In this document: positions 1 to 6,944 of the stretch, piece by piece
How positions within the stretch are numbered: the stretch's first letter is position 1
Layout of the letters: each line of letters starts with the position of its first letter
Assembly: GCF_014636175.1 (NCBI RefSeq)
Contig: NZ_BMDW01000003.1
Coordinates: forward strand, 62,001-126,000
Length of the DNA stretch: 64,000 nucleotides
Reading direction: 5' to 3'
Origin: Sphingomonas psychrolutea
GTDB taxonomy: Bacteria > Pseudomonadota > Alphaproteobacteria > Sphingomonadales > Sphingomonadaceae
Translations under genes and position numbers: made by a program
The notes under the pieces: generated by a model
Seen by the model: only the letters and a program-made list of their open reading frames with translations
The model's database searches: none
Told to the model about the DNA's origin: nothing

Positions 1-2
1 CG

Positions 3-716
3 GTCGCGACAGCGGGGGAGACGGCGACGCGGATGGGCTTGCCATCGGCTCCCGCGATTGCCGAGGCGCTCGCCATTGCGCGCGATGTGATGCTCGCCGA
101 GGAGACGGGCGCTGCGCTCCATATCCGCCAGGTGACGACGGCGGCGGGGTTCGATCTGGTACGCGCGGCGAAACGGCGGGGCGTTCGCGTAACCTGCGGC
201 ATTACGCCGGCGCATCTTTTGCTGTCGGATATTGCGATGAGCGATTTCCGCACCTTCGCGCATCTCTCGCCACCGCTGCGCGGCGAAGACGACCGTCAGG
301 CCGCGGTCGCCGCGCTGGCCGACGGGACGATCGACGTGCTGTGCTCCGCCCACGATCCACGTGGGCCGGAGGAGAAGCGCTTGCCATTTGCCGATTCGAC
401 ATCGGGCATGGCGGGGGCGGAAACGCTGCTTGCCTTCGGACTCGGGCTGGTGCGCGACGAGACGATCGACCTGCAACGCCTGTTCGTGTTGCTCGCGGCC
501 AACCCTGCGTCGGTGCTTGGGGTGGATGTGGGAACGCTGATGCCCGGAGCCCCCGCCGATCTCGTGCTGATCGACCGGGACGCACCGTGGCAAATCAATG
601 GCGACCGATGTTTCGCGCGCGCCGGTAACACCCCGTTCGACGGATTACCGGTTCAGGGCAAGGTTCTCCGCCTGTTTAAGGGCGGGACCGCGCTGCCCGT
701 GCCGGTGCGCCTTTAG
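3..716 (+). CDS. pyrC: dihydroorotase, 3' part (gene starts before the window)
   Basis: This is the C-terminal part of a dihydroorotase, which cyclises carbamoyl-aspartate to dihydroorotate in pyrimidine synthesis. The frame is open from base 3, and residues before the first internal Met (VATAGETATR) already match the family, so the true start lies upstream. The segments PSAPAIAEALAIARD, LHIRQVTTA and VTCGITPAHLLLSD are typical of class I dihydroorotases. The late amidohydrolase aspartate region (CSAHDPRGPEEK) and the closing strand GAPADLVLIDRD are also present. The stop TAG overlaps the stop of the convergent SPOR gene in a shared TTAG. It could be a PyrC-like paralogue lacking some catalytic residues, because the metal-binding N-terminus is outside the window. 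Confidence 0.88.
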   Translation, partial: VATAGETATRMGLPSAPAIAEALAIARDVMLAEETGAALHIRQVTTAAGFDLVRAAKRRGVRVTCGITPAHLLLSDIAMSDFRTFAHLSPPLRGEDDRQAAVAALADGTIDVLCSAHDPRGPEEKRLPFADSTSGMAGAETLLAFGLGLVRDETIDLQRLFVLLAANPASVLGVDVGTLMPGAPADLVLIDRDAPWQINGDRCFARAGNTPFDGLPVQGKVLRLFKGGTALPVPVRL

Positions 717-2053
717 CGCGACGCGAGTTCGCGTCCCTTGGCCCACATCGCCACCTGATCCCCCGCGCCCGCGCGGACGAAACACGCTCCGCCCTTCATA
801 CGATACGTCAGGCACAAAGCAACGGCGTCGGGTCGGGCGAAGCCGCCAACCGACAAGCGATAGAAGGTCTTGCCTGCTGCCGTGATGCTCATGCCCTGCG
901 GCGTGTGGACCCCAAATGCGGCGTTGCGGCGCGTCGCGCGGCCCCACGCATCGCGTGCGACCCCGGCATTGTCATAGGCACCGAGCTGAACGTAGAAATT
1001 GCCCTTGGCTGCCACACGCGGCGGGGCTGGCACGGGCGTGGTCTTGGCGACAGCGACGCGCGCGACGACGGCCTTCCGCATCACGCGTGCTTCGGCGACC
1101 GACACCGGGACCGCCTGGACCACTTCCTTGCGCTCGGCAAACACCACGCCTGCGATGCTCGGACCGACCGGCGTGGCCGACGATTCAGGCACCGCAGCCA
1201 CGTCGACCGGGGCAACAGCCGCTTCGGCCTTGCCCGGCATGTACGTGTCGATCGGCGCCGCGGCGGCCATGGCCGAAGTGCCGGCATCGCCACTGGCGTT
1301 GAGCGCGAGCGCGACCGGGCGGCCTGGATCGACCGAAGGCGTCACGCCGAGCAATGCGGCGATTTGGTCCGACGCTGATTTCGGCTGGGCGAAGTTTGCC
1401 CATTCGAGAATCCGCTTGTCGGCATCGACCGGCGCGAGATCGACCGCGACCACCGTATGGGCTTCGCGCCAGCGACCGGCGAGCGCGAGGCTGAGCGCGA
1501 AATTCTGCCGCAGCTTGGCGTCCGCATCGGGCGCGCGTGCGGCCACGGCGAGCAGTTCGACCGCCGCCGCCGGATCCCCCGCCAGCGCAATCGCCAGCCC
1601 GCGATCGCTGACCGCGATCGTGTCGGCATGCGAATCCAGCGTCTTGCGCGCACCGGCCCAATCGCCCGTCGCGATTTGCGCCAGCGCGTAATGGAGCGCT
1701 GCCTTGCCGTTGTTCGAATCGAGCGTCAGCGCGTCGGCAAAGGCATCGCGCGCCGAGGCGAAGCGCCCCGCCTTCAGATAGCTCTGGCCGAGAGTCATGC
1801 GGTACGACACCACTTGCGGCTGATACCCCACAGCGGCCTCGGCATGGCGGATCGCCGATCCGGTCTGGCGCTGCGCCAGCGCAATCTGCGCCGCGCTTGC
1901 TTCACTGGCGCCCTTTTTTTCGGCACGCGACTCGTCGCGCGCGCTCGCCGCCGCCAGCGTCGAGGTCGTGACCGCGCCGATCGTACCGACCAGCGCGAGG
2001 ACGGACAGGCCCAGCGTCAGCGGGCCGAAAGTGATGGCGGAGCGGGTCTTCAT
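713..2053 (-). CDS. TPR and SPOR domain protein, exported
   Basis: A 446-residue protein with an N-terminal hydrophobic segment (about residues 10-35) that is a signal peptide or membrane anchor. A stretch of tetratricopeptide-like helices follows (about 50-240, with GRFASARDAFADALTLD). After a Pro/Ala/Val-rich linker comes a C-terminal SPOR domain (about 350-430, beginning GNFYVQLGAYDNAGVARDAW). SPOR domains bind denuded glycan strands at division septa, so a periplasmic cell-wall location is likely. It is the last gene of an operon behind the ParA-like ATPase and the RHH-like protein, 23 bp after the latter. The exact role is unknown. Confidence 0.75.
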   Translation of the reverse strand: MKTRSAITFGPLTLGLSVLALVGTIGAVTTSTLAAASARDESRAEKKGASEASAAQIALAQRQTGSAIRHAEAAVGYQPQVVSYRMTLGQSYLKAGRFASARDAFADALTLDSNNGKAALHYALAQIATGDWAGARKTLDSHADTIAVSDRGLAIALAGDPAAAVELLAVAARAPDADAKLRQNFALSLALAGRWREAHTVVAVDLAPVDADKRILEWANFAQPKSASDQIAALLGVTPSVDPGRPVALALNASGDAGTSAMAAAAPIDTYMPGKAEAAVAPVDVAAVPESSATPVGPSIAGVVFAERKEVVQAVPVSVAEARVMRKAVVARVAVAKTTPVPAPPRVAAKGNFYVQLGAYDNAGVARDAWGRATRRNAAFGVHTPQGMSITAAGKTFYRLSVGGFARPDAVALCLTYRMKGGACFVRAGAGDQVAMWAKGRELASR

Positions 2054-2076
2054 CGTAGCTCTCCCCTGGGGGTGAA

Positions 2077-2667
2077 TCAGCGGGCCGACCGAGTCGGGAT
2101 CTGGCGGACCAGATCGTCAACTTCGGGCAACGATTGCAAAAATTGGTCGAGCGCCGCGGTGACCAGCGTCTGGGCCGAGGCATTGTGCAGCGCACTCGCC
2201 AGCCGCAGCCGCAAATGCCGATCATGGTCCAGCCGCAGCGTAAAAGCGGACTTGGCGTGCGTCTTGGTATGCTTCTTGGTCGTCTCGCGCCCGATCCGCG
2301 TGGCGGTCGCAACAGAAATTGGCTTGATCGTGGCAGGGGTTGGTGCGGCAAACACCGGTTCCGGCTTGGGCTCAGGCTCGTACGCAACCGGCATCGGCGC
2401 GGGCATCGCGAACTCTTCGCGCAGTACTTCGCGCTGAACGAGGACCGGTGGCACCGGCGGGGCCGGGGCATAACCCGGCTGCACTCCCTCGACATGATGC
2501 CCCATGTCGTTCCAACCGAGATCATCATGCCCGTCTGAACCCGCGCCCGGAAAGACGCCGAACCCGCCAAAGCCTTGCGGCCGCATTGCGGGTTTTGCCT
2601 GGCCTTTGCGGGCAAGCAGCGTCGAGGAAAGCGATGCGGTGGGCTTATGCTGGCCGAACATGCTCAT
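2077..2667 (-). CDS. putative ribbon-helix-helix partner of ParA-like ATPase
   Basis: A 196-residue protein of two parts. Residues 1 to about 140 are low-complexity, rich in Gly, Pro and Ala, and probably disordered. The last 50 residues start with KSAFTLRLDHDRHLRLRLAS and continue to AQTLVTAALDQFL. That is the pattern of a ribbon-helix-helix fold: a short strand with alternating hydrophobics, a helix, a turn, then a helix ending in ALDxFL. It starts one base after the parA stop and is followed by the SPOR gene, so the three are co-transcribed. By analogy with ParA/ParG-type pairs it is inferred to be the DNA- or cargo-binding adaptor of the ATPase. I recognise no named family for the full length. 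Confidence 0.6.
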   Translation of the reverse strand: MSMFGQHKPTASLSSTLLARKGQAKPAMRPQGFGGFGVFPGAGSDGHDDLGWNDMGHHVEGVQPGYAPAPPVPPVLVQREVLREEFAMPAPMPVAYEPEPKPEPVFAAPTPATIKPISVATATRIGRETTKKHTKTHAKSAFTLRLDHDRHLRLRLASALHNASAQTLVTAALDQFLQSLPEVDDLVRQIPTRSAR

Positions 2668-2668
2668 C

Positions 2669-3388
2669 TCAGCTCACCACCCGGCGGCCGAAGCCACCGC
2701 CTGCCGAAGGACGCTGCGAACCATAGCCGTTGACGGCGCTCGGCGCGGCAAACACCGTCCGGCGGAAATTCTTTTCGAGCCGGTCGGAAATGTAGGTCCA
2801 CAAATCGCGGACTTCCTGGGCCGACTTGCTGTTGCCGTCGCATTCCATGACGGTGCGGCCATCGATCATCGACGACGCGAAATCGGTCCGGTGATGGATC
2901 GTGATCGGTGCGACCGTGCCATGCTGCGATAAAGCGACCGCGGCTTCGGACGTGATCCTGGCCTTTGGCGTCGCGCCGTTGACGACGAACAGCAACGGCT
3001 TGCCCGCCCGTTCGCACAGGTCGACCGTGGCGCCGACCGCGCGCAGATCGTGCGGCGATGGACGCGTCGGGATGACGATCAGTTCGGCAACGGCGATCAC
3101 GCTCTGGATCGCCATCGTGATGGCGGGCGGGGTATCGATCATGGCGAGCCGGAAGCCCTGCTGGCGCAGCACTTCCAGATCGGCGGCGAGCCGCGCAACC
3201 GTGGTCTGCGCGAACGCCGGATATTCCGCGCTGCGCTCGTTCCACCAATCCGACAGCGAGCCTTGCGGATCGATGTCGATCAGAACGACCGGCCCTGCCC
3301 CCGCAAGCTGTGCCTGCACGGCCAGATGCCCGGACAAGGTCGTCTTGCCCGAACCGCCTTTTTGAGATGCCATCGCGAGAACGCGCAT
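2669..3388 (-). CDS. ParA/MinD-type partitioning ATPase
   Basis: A 239-residue member of the ParA family of deviant Walker ATPases. The P-loop KGGSGKTT lies at residues 10-17, with the signature lysine at 10. The Walker A' region VLIDIDPQGSLSDWW and Walker B region LAMIDTPPA are present. These ATPases form patterns on the nucleoid or membrane and position DNA or protein cargo. No parB gene is adjacent; the next gene encodes an RHH-like protein, so this is not the canonical chromosomal parAB locus. It is the first gene of the operon and is transcribed divergently from the Sel1/SPOR gene across a 173-bp gap. Confidence 0.88.
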   Translation of the reverse strand: MRVLAMASQKGGSGKTTLSGHLAVQAQLAGAGPVVLIDIDPQGSLSDWWNERSAEYPAFAQTTVARLAADLEVLRQQGFRLAMIDTPPAITMAIQSVIAVAELIVIPTRPSPHDLRAVGATVDLCERAGKPLLFVVNGATPKARITSEAAVALSQHGTVAPITIHHRTDFASSMIDGRTVMECDGNSKSAQEVRDLWTYISDRLEKNFRRTVFAAPSAVNGYGSQRPSAGGGFGRRVVS

Positions 3389-3526
3389 GTTGCCCCTTTG
3401 AATTTCGGTCCCTCGAAAGCTTGAAATGGCATGCCAGGGGTCAAGGAAAGGTTAATATCGATGTCGGGGTCGTTCTTTCGAATGAACGTCGATAACGAAT
3501 TCTTTGCCAAACTTGCGCTAGGAGGC

Positions 3527-3565
3527 ATGATCAGCCCGCGTATACGGGGCGAGACGGGACAGTGA
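3527..3565 (+). CDS. possible 12-codon leader ORF coupled to the Sel1/SPOR gene
   Basis: ATG at 3527 follows a good Shine-Dalgarno (GGAGG at 3521-3525). It opens a 12-codon frame ending in a TGA at 3563 that overlaps the GTG start at 3562 of the Sel1/SPOR gene. The downstream GTG has no comparable Shine-Dalgarno of its own, so translation may depend on re-initiation after this mini-ORF. The product would be MISPRIRGETGQ. Coding by this ORF is inferred from the signals only. Confidence 0.35.
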   Translation: MISPRIRGETGQ

Positions 3566-4584
3566 CGATGCGAAGCCGTACAATGTTTGGACTGCTCGCC
3601 GCATTGGGTGGGCTTGCGACGGCGGTCGGTGCGGGGGTCGCCCCCGCCATCGCCGACGTGAAGCAAGGCGTCGATGCCTATAGCCGCGGCGAGTATCGCA
3701 AGGCCGTCGAGGAATGGCGCCCGGCGGCAATCGCGGGTGATGCCGATGCGCAATTCAACCTCGGGCAAGCCTATACGCTGGGGCGCGGCGTGCCGGTCGA
3801 TATCGCGATGGCCGAAAGCTGGTTTCGCAAGGCGGCGATGCAGGGGCATTTCGAGGCTGAAGCCAAATACGGCCTGGTCTTGTTCGAACAAGGCAAGCGC
3901 ACCGAAGCCGCACCCTGGCTGGAAAAAGCCGTGAAGCGCGGCGAACCGCGCGCCGAACTGGTTTTGGGCACGATGCTGTTCAACGGCGACGGGGTGCAAA
4001 AGGATTGGCCGCGCGCTTATGCGCTTCTCGTGCGCTCGGCCGCTTCGGGCATGCCCCACGCGTCCGAAGCGCAGGCACAAATGGACGCCCTGATCCCGAC
4101 CGAGCAGCGTCAAGCGGGGCTCGTCCTTGCACGGCAATATGAAGCCGAAGCGCAGCGCCCGCAATTGCCGCCCGAGATTTCCGGGCAAGGCAGTGTGGCG
4201 GCGATGCGCGGGACCGATCTGCCACCTTCAAATTACGACCCGAGCGTCGAGCGCAGGCCGGAGATCGTCGCCATGCGGCCCGAGCGGCAGACGCAGCCCC
4301 GGCCGCGCGCAATGTCGCCGCCAGAGGCGGTCGCCGTCCGCAGCCCGGCACCGGCTCCCATCGCGAGCGGCCGCGGCGGCTGGCGCCTGCAGCTCGGCGC
4401 GTTTGGCGAGGCCGGCAATGCGCGCAAACTCTGGGGCCAAGTCGGCGGGCGCTTTCCCGGTGCGAGCGTCGCTTACGTGAAAGCCGGTTCACTCACCCGC
4501 GTAATGGTCGGTCCATATGGATCGCGCGCAACGGCGGCGGCGGCGTGCGGTTCGGTCAAACCGTGCGTGCCGGTGAGCGACTGA
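3562..4584 (+). CDS. Sel1-repeat and SPOR domain protein, exported
   Basis: A 340-residue protein with a signal peptide (cleavage near VAPAIADV). Sel1-type repeats follow at about residues 35-180, for example AQFNLGQAYTLGRGVPVDIA and AELVLGTMLFNGDGVQKDW. After a proline-rich linker there is a C-terminal SPOR domain (about 265-335, starting GGWRLQLGAFGEAGNARKLW). Sel1 repeats mediate protein contacts and SPOR binds septal peptidoglycan. It is divergent from the parA operon, which itself ends in a SPOR protein, so the two SPOR proteins may serve the same process. The start is GTG 3562; ATG 3568 is an alternative. Confidence 0.78.
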   Translation: MTMRSRTMFGLLAALGGLATAVGAGVAPAIADVKQGVDAYSRGEYRKAVEEWRPAAIAGDADAQFNLGQAYTLGRGVPVDIAMAESWFRKAAMQGHFEAEAKYGLVLFEQGKRTEAAPWLEKAVKRGEPRAELVLGTMLFNGDGVQKDWPRAYALLVRSAASGMPHASEAQAQMDALIPTEQRQAGLVLARQYEAEAQRPQLPPEISGQGSVAAMRGTDLPPSNYDPSVERRPEIVAMRPERQTQPRPRAMSPPEAVAVRSPAPAPIASGRGGWRLQLGAFGEAGNARKLWGQVGGRFPGASVAYVKAGSLTRVMVGPYGSRATAAAACGSVKPCVPVSD

Positions 4585-4674
4585 GTTTTTGACAGGAGGC
4601 TCATCGACGGGATGTCTGAAATTGATGGGTGGCGGTTCGGCTGCTTCCGGGAGCGTGATGGGAGTGAGCGGTCG

Positions 4675-4956
4675 TTATCTGACGCAGGCTCGATCATCCA
4701 ACGTCAGCGCCATCCCTTGGACGGATGCGCGGACTGTATCGCCAACGTGGCACTTCAACTCTGCAAGTGGGACATTCTTGACCGTGACAAGGCCGTCCGA
4801 AGTGCGCGCTGTGACTTGCACTTTGTCGGTATCCCATTTCGGACGAAGACCCGGCGCTATATTGACAACAACGGCTGAGGTCTGACGCATCGGCTGGTTC
4901 GAGCAGGCCGCAAGCAACGTGGTCGCGACAAAAACGCAGAGGCTGATTGTTCGCAC
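4675..4956 (-). CDS. small lipoprotein of unknown function
   Basis: A 93-residue protein with a lipoprotein signal peptide: the N-terminus MRTISLCVFVATTLLAACSN contains the lipobox LLAAC, with the modified Cys at residue 18. The mature part is short, has two more cysteines (CHVG and DDRACVR) and alternates polar and hydrophobic residues, consistent with a small beta-rich domain. The start is GTG with AGGA 8 bases upstream. It stands alone between the Sel1/SPOR gene and serB. I do not recognise the family. Confidence 0.65.
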   Translation of the reverse strand: MRTISLCVFVATTLLAACSNQPMRQTSAVVVNIAPGLRPKWDTDKVQVTARTSDGLVTVKNVPLAELKCHVGDTVRASVQGMALTLDDRACVR

Positions 4957-5060
4957 CTTGGCATCCTAACGACATAAATCGTGTCTGCGATCAGGATCAG
5001 CCCCACTCTCCGAAGCCTGCTCCTGGACGAAGGCGACCGGTACGGATACGCGTTCACGAT

Positions 5061-5942
5061 CTAACTCAGTACCCATTCCGCCCGTGGAATGCCCTGCGCA
5101 TAAAGTAACGCCGACAGATCGCCGTGATCGATCCGCGCGGCGGCGGCGGCGGCGACGATCGGTTTGGCGTGATAGGCGACGCCGAGGCCGGCGGCCTTGA
5201 TCATCGCCAGGTCGTTCGCGCCATCGCCGACCGCGAGCGTCTGCTCGGGCAGCAGGCCGAGTTCCGCGCTCGCCGCCAGCAACGTCTGCAACTTGGTGTC
5301 GGACCCGACGATCGGCTTTGCAACCGCACCCGACAACATGCCGTCCACAATCTCAAGCCGGTTGGCGATCGCGCGGTGGAAGCCGATCTGTGCCGCAACG
5401 GGCTCGGCAAAGCGCGTGAAGCCGCCAGACACGAGGATCGCGGTTGCGCCGCGTGCGCGCATCGTTGCGATCAACGCGACGGCTCCCGGCATAATCCGGA
5501 CGCGCTCGGCGAGGCAGCGGTCGATCACCGCTTCCTCGAGCCCCGCGAGCAGCGCCACACGCGCATCGAGCGCGGCTTCGAAATCGAGTTCGCCACGCAT
5601 CGCCGCTTCGGTGATCGCGGCGATTTGCGGCTTGATCCCGGCATAGTCGGCCAGCTCGTCGATGCATTCGACCGTGATCATCGTCGAATCCATATCGGCG
5701 ATGAGCAGCTTCTTCTCGCGTCCGGCGACCGCTTGCACGACGATATCGACGCCCGCAAACGCGCCTTCGAGCGCGGTACGCGCAGCATCCGGGCCTGAGC
5801 CGAACAAAATATCCGCCGCTTTGCCTTCGTCGATCCAGCTGTGCACGCTCGGCGCGCACCCGGCGGCATCAAGCCGATCCATCGCCGCCGAAATATCGCC
5901 TGCGCCGAGGCGATCCGATGCTATCAGCGTCGCAATGAACAC
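5061..5942 (-). CDS. serB: phosphoserine phosphatase
   Basis: A 293-residue SerB, catalysing the last step of serine synthesis (phosphoserine to serine and phosphate). The HAD motif [18 protein letters not shown] carries the nucleophile and general-acid aspartates. Motif II is SGGFTRF and motif III is [14 protein letters not shown]. The N-terminal 80 residues match the ACT-like extension of SerB. The GTG start is supported by an AGGGAGG Shine-Dalgarno about 6 bases upstream, which lies inside the opposite-strand miaA gene. The two divergent genes overlap by 8 bp at their starts. Confidence 0.95.
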   Translation of the reverse strand: MFIATLIASDRLGAGDISAAMDRLDAAGCAPSVHSWIDEGKAADILFGSGPDAARTALEGAFAGVDIVVQAVAGREKKLLIADMDSTMITVECIDELADYAGIKPQIAAITEAAMRGELDFEAALDARVALLAGLEEAVIDRCLAERVRIMPGAVALIATMRARGATAILVSGGFTRFAEPVAAQIGFHRAIANRLEIVDGMLSGAVAKPIVGSDTKLQTLLAASAELGLLPEQTLAVGDGANDLAMIKAAGLGVAYHAKPIVAAAAAARIDHGDLSALLYAQGIPRAEWVLS

Positions 5943-6864
5943 GGCTTACCTCCCTAAAGTGGCGCTCATCGCAGGGCCGACCGCCAGCGGCAAGTCCGCG
6001 CTCGCGTGCACCGTGGCGGAACAGCACGACGGGGTCGTGATCAATGCGGATTCTGCACAAGTGTATCGCGACCTGCGCGTGCTCACCGCGCGCCCCTCGC
6101 CTGCGGACGAGGCTCGTGCCCCGCACCGGCTGTTCGGCCATGTCGACGGCGCGGAGAGTTATTCGGCCGCACGCTGGGCGGATGAGGCACGGGCGGAGAT
6201 CGACGCGGCGCATGCCGCGGGCAAGCTGCCGGTGCTGGTCGGCGGCACCGGCCTGTATCTGCGCACGCTGCTCGACGGCATCGCGCCCGTCCCCGAGATC
6301 GACGCCGCGATCCGTGCCGCCGTGCGCGCGTTGCCGGTGGCGGAGGCGCACGCCGCACTCGCCCTGCTCGACCCCGACGCCGCCGCGCGTCTCGCCGCGG
6401 CCGACACGACGCGCGTTGCCCGCGCGCTGGAGGTGGTGCGCTCGACTGGCCGGACGCTGCGCGACTGGCAAGCGGCCAAGAGCGGCGGGATCGGTGACCA
6501 GATCGCGCTCGCCGCGCTCATCCTGCTGCCAGATCGCGATTGGCTATTGGCGCGCTGCGATGCGCGCGCCGCCGCGATGTTCGCGGCGGGGGCGCCGGAC
6601 GAAGTACGCGTGCTGCTGGCCCGAACCGACATTGCGGCGTCGGCGCCGATCCGCCGCGCGATCGGGGTGCCGGAAATCGCCGCGCTGTTGGCGGGCGAAA
6701 CCACGCAAGCGCAAGCGCTTGCGCTCACCCGCCTCGCCACGCGGCAATATGCCAAACGGCAATATACGTGGTTCCGCAATCAGCCTCCGCCGAGCTGGCA
6801 GCGAGCTACCATGATAGAAAACACTGATCACGCAACTGAAATCGACATATTATTACGTAATTAG
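5935..6864 (+). CDS. miaA: tRNA dimethylallyltransferase
   Basis: MiaA adds the dimethylallyl group to A37 of tRNAs reading UNN codons. The protein is 309 residues from ATG 5935, the usual family length. It has the P-loop [12 protein letters not shown], the substrate region [17 protein letters not shown], the [14 protein letters not shown] motif and the C-terminal [10 protein letters not shown]. No Shine-Dalgarno is visible upstream of the ATG. The last 17 residues (from [17 protein letters not shown]) extend past the usual end of the family and are rich in Ile and Leu. They lie just before the ilvI leader region. The gene is head-to-head with serB, the starts overlapping by 8 bp. Confidence 0.95.
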   Translation: MNTAYLPKVALIAGPTASGKSALACTVAEQHDGVVINADSAQVYRDLRVLTARPSPADEARAPHRLFGHVDGAESYSAARWADEARAEIDAAHAAGKLPVLVGGTGLYLRTLLDGIAPVPEIDAAIRAAVRALPVAEAHAALALLDPDAAARLAAADTTRVARALEVVRSTGRTLRDWQAAKSGGIGDQIALAALILLPDRDWLLARCDARAAAMFAAGAPDEVRVLLARTDIAASAPIRRAIGVPEIAALLAGETTQAQALALTRLATRQYAKRQYTWFRNQPPPSWQRATMIENTDHATEIDILLRN

Positions 6865-6867
6865 TCC

Positions 6868-6937
6868 TTGACGCGCACATTTCGTTTCTCTAGCAGCGCC
6901 GCTCCAACGCTGCTAAAGGCCGCAGCGGTTGAAGGAG
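6868..6937 (+). promoter_or_regulatory. ilvI leader: possible promoter and alternative hairpins over the Shine-Dalgarno
   Basis: Two exclusive pairings are visible. In one, TAGCAGCG (6891-6898) pairs with CGCTGCTA (6908-6915) as a perfect 8-bp stem. In the other, CTCCAACGCTGC (6902-6913) pairs with GCAGCG, TTG and GGAG inside 6922-6937, with small bulges; this second fold covers the ilvI Shine-Dalgarno AAGGAG (6932-6937). A weak promoter match, TTGACG (6868-6873), 17 bases, TAGCAG (6891-6896), would start transcription near 6903 and remove the first arm. Any regulatory role is inference. Confidence 0.4.
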
Positions 6938-6944
6938 ACACGAC

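Noticed and set aside
3389..3526. parS-like centromere beside parA
   Set aside because: No match to the 16-bp parS palindrome; only short, imperfect symmetric sequences are seen.
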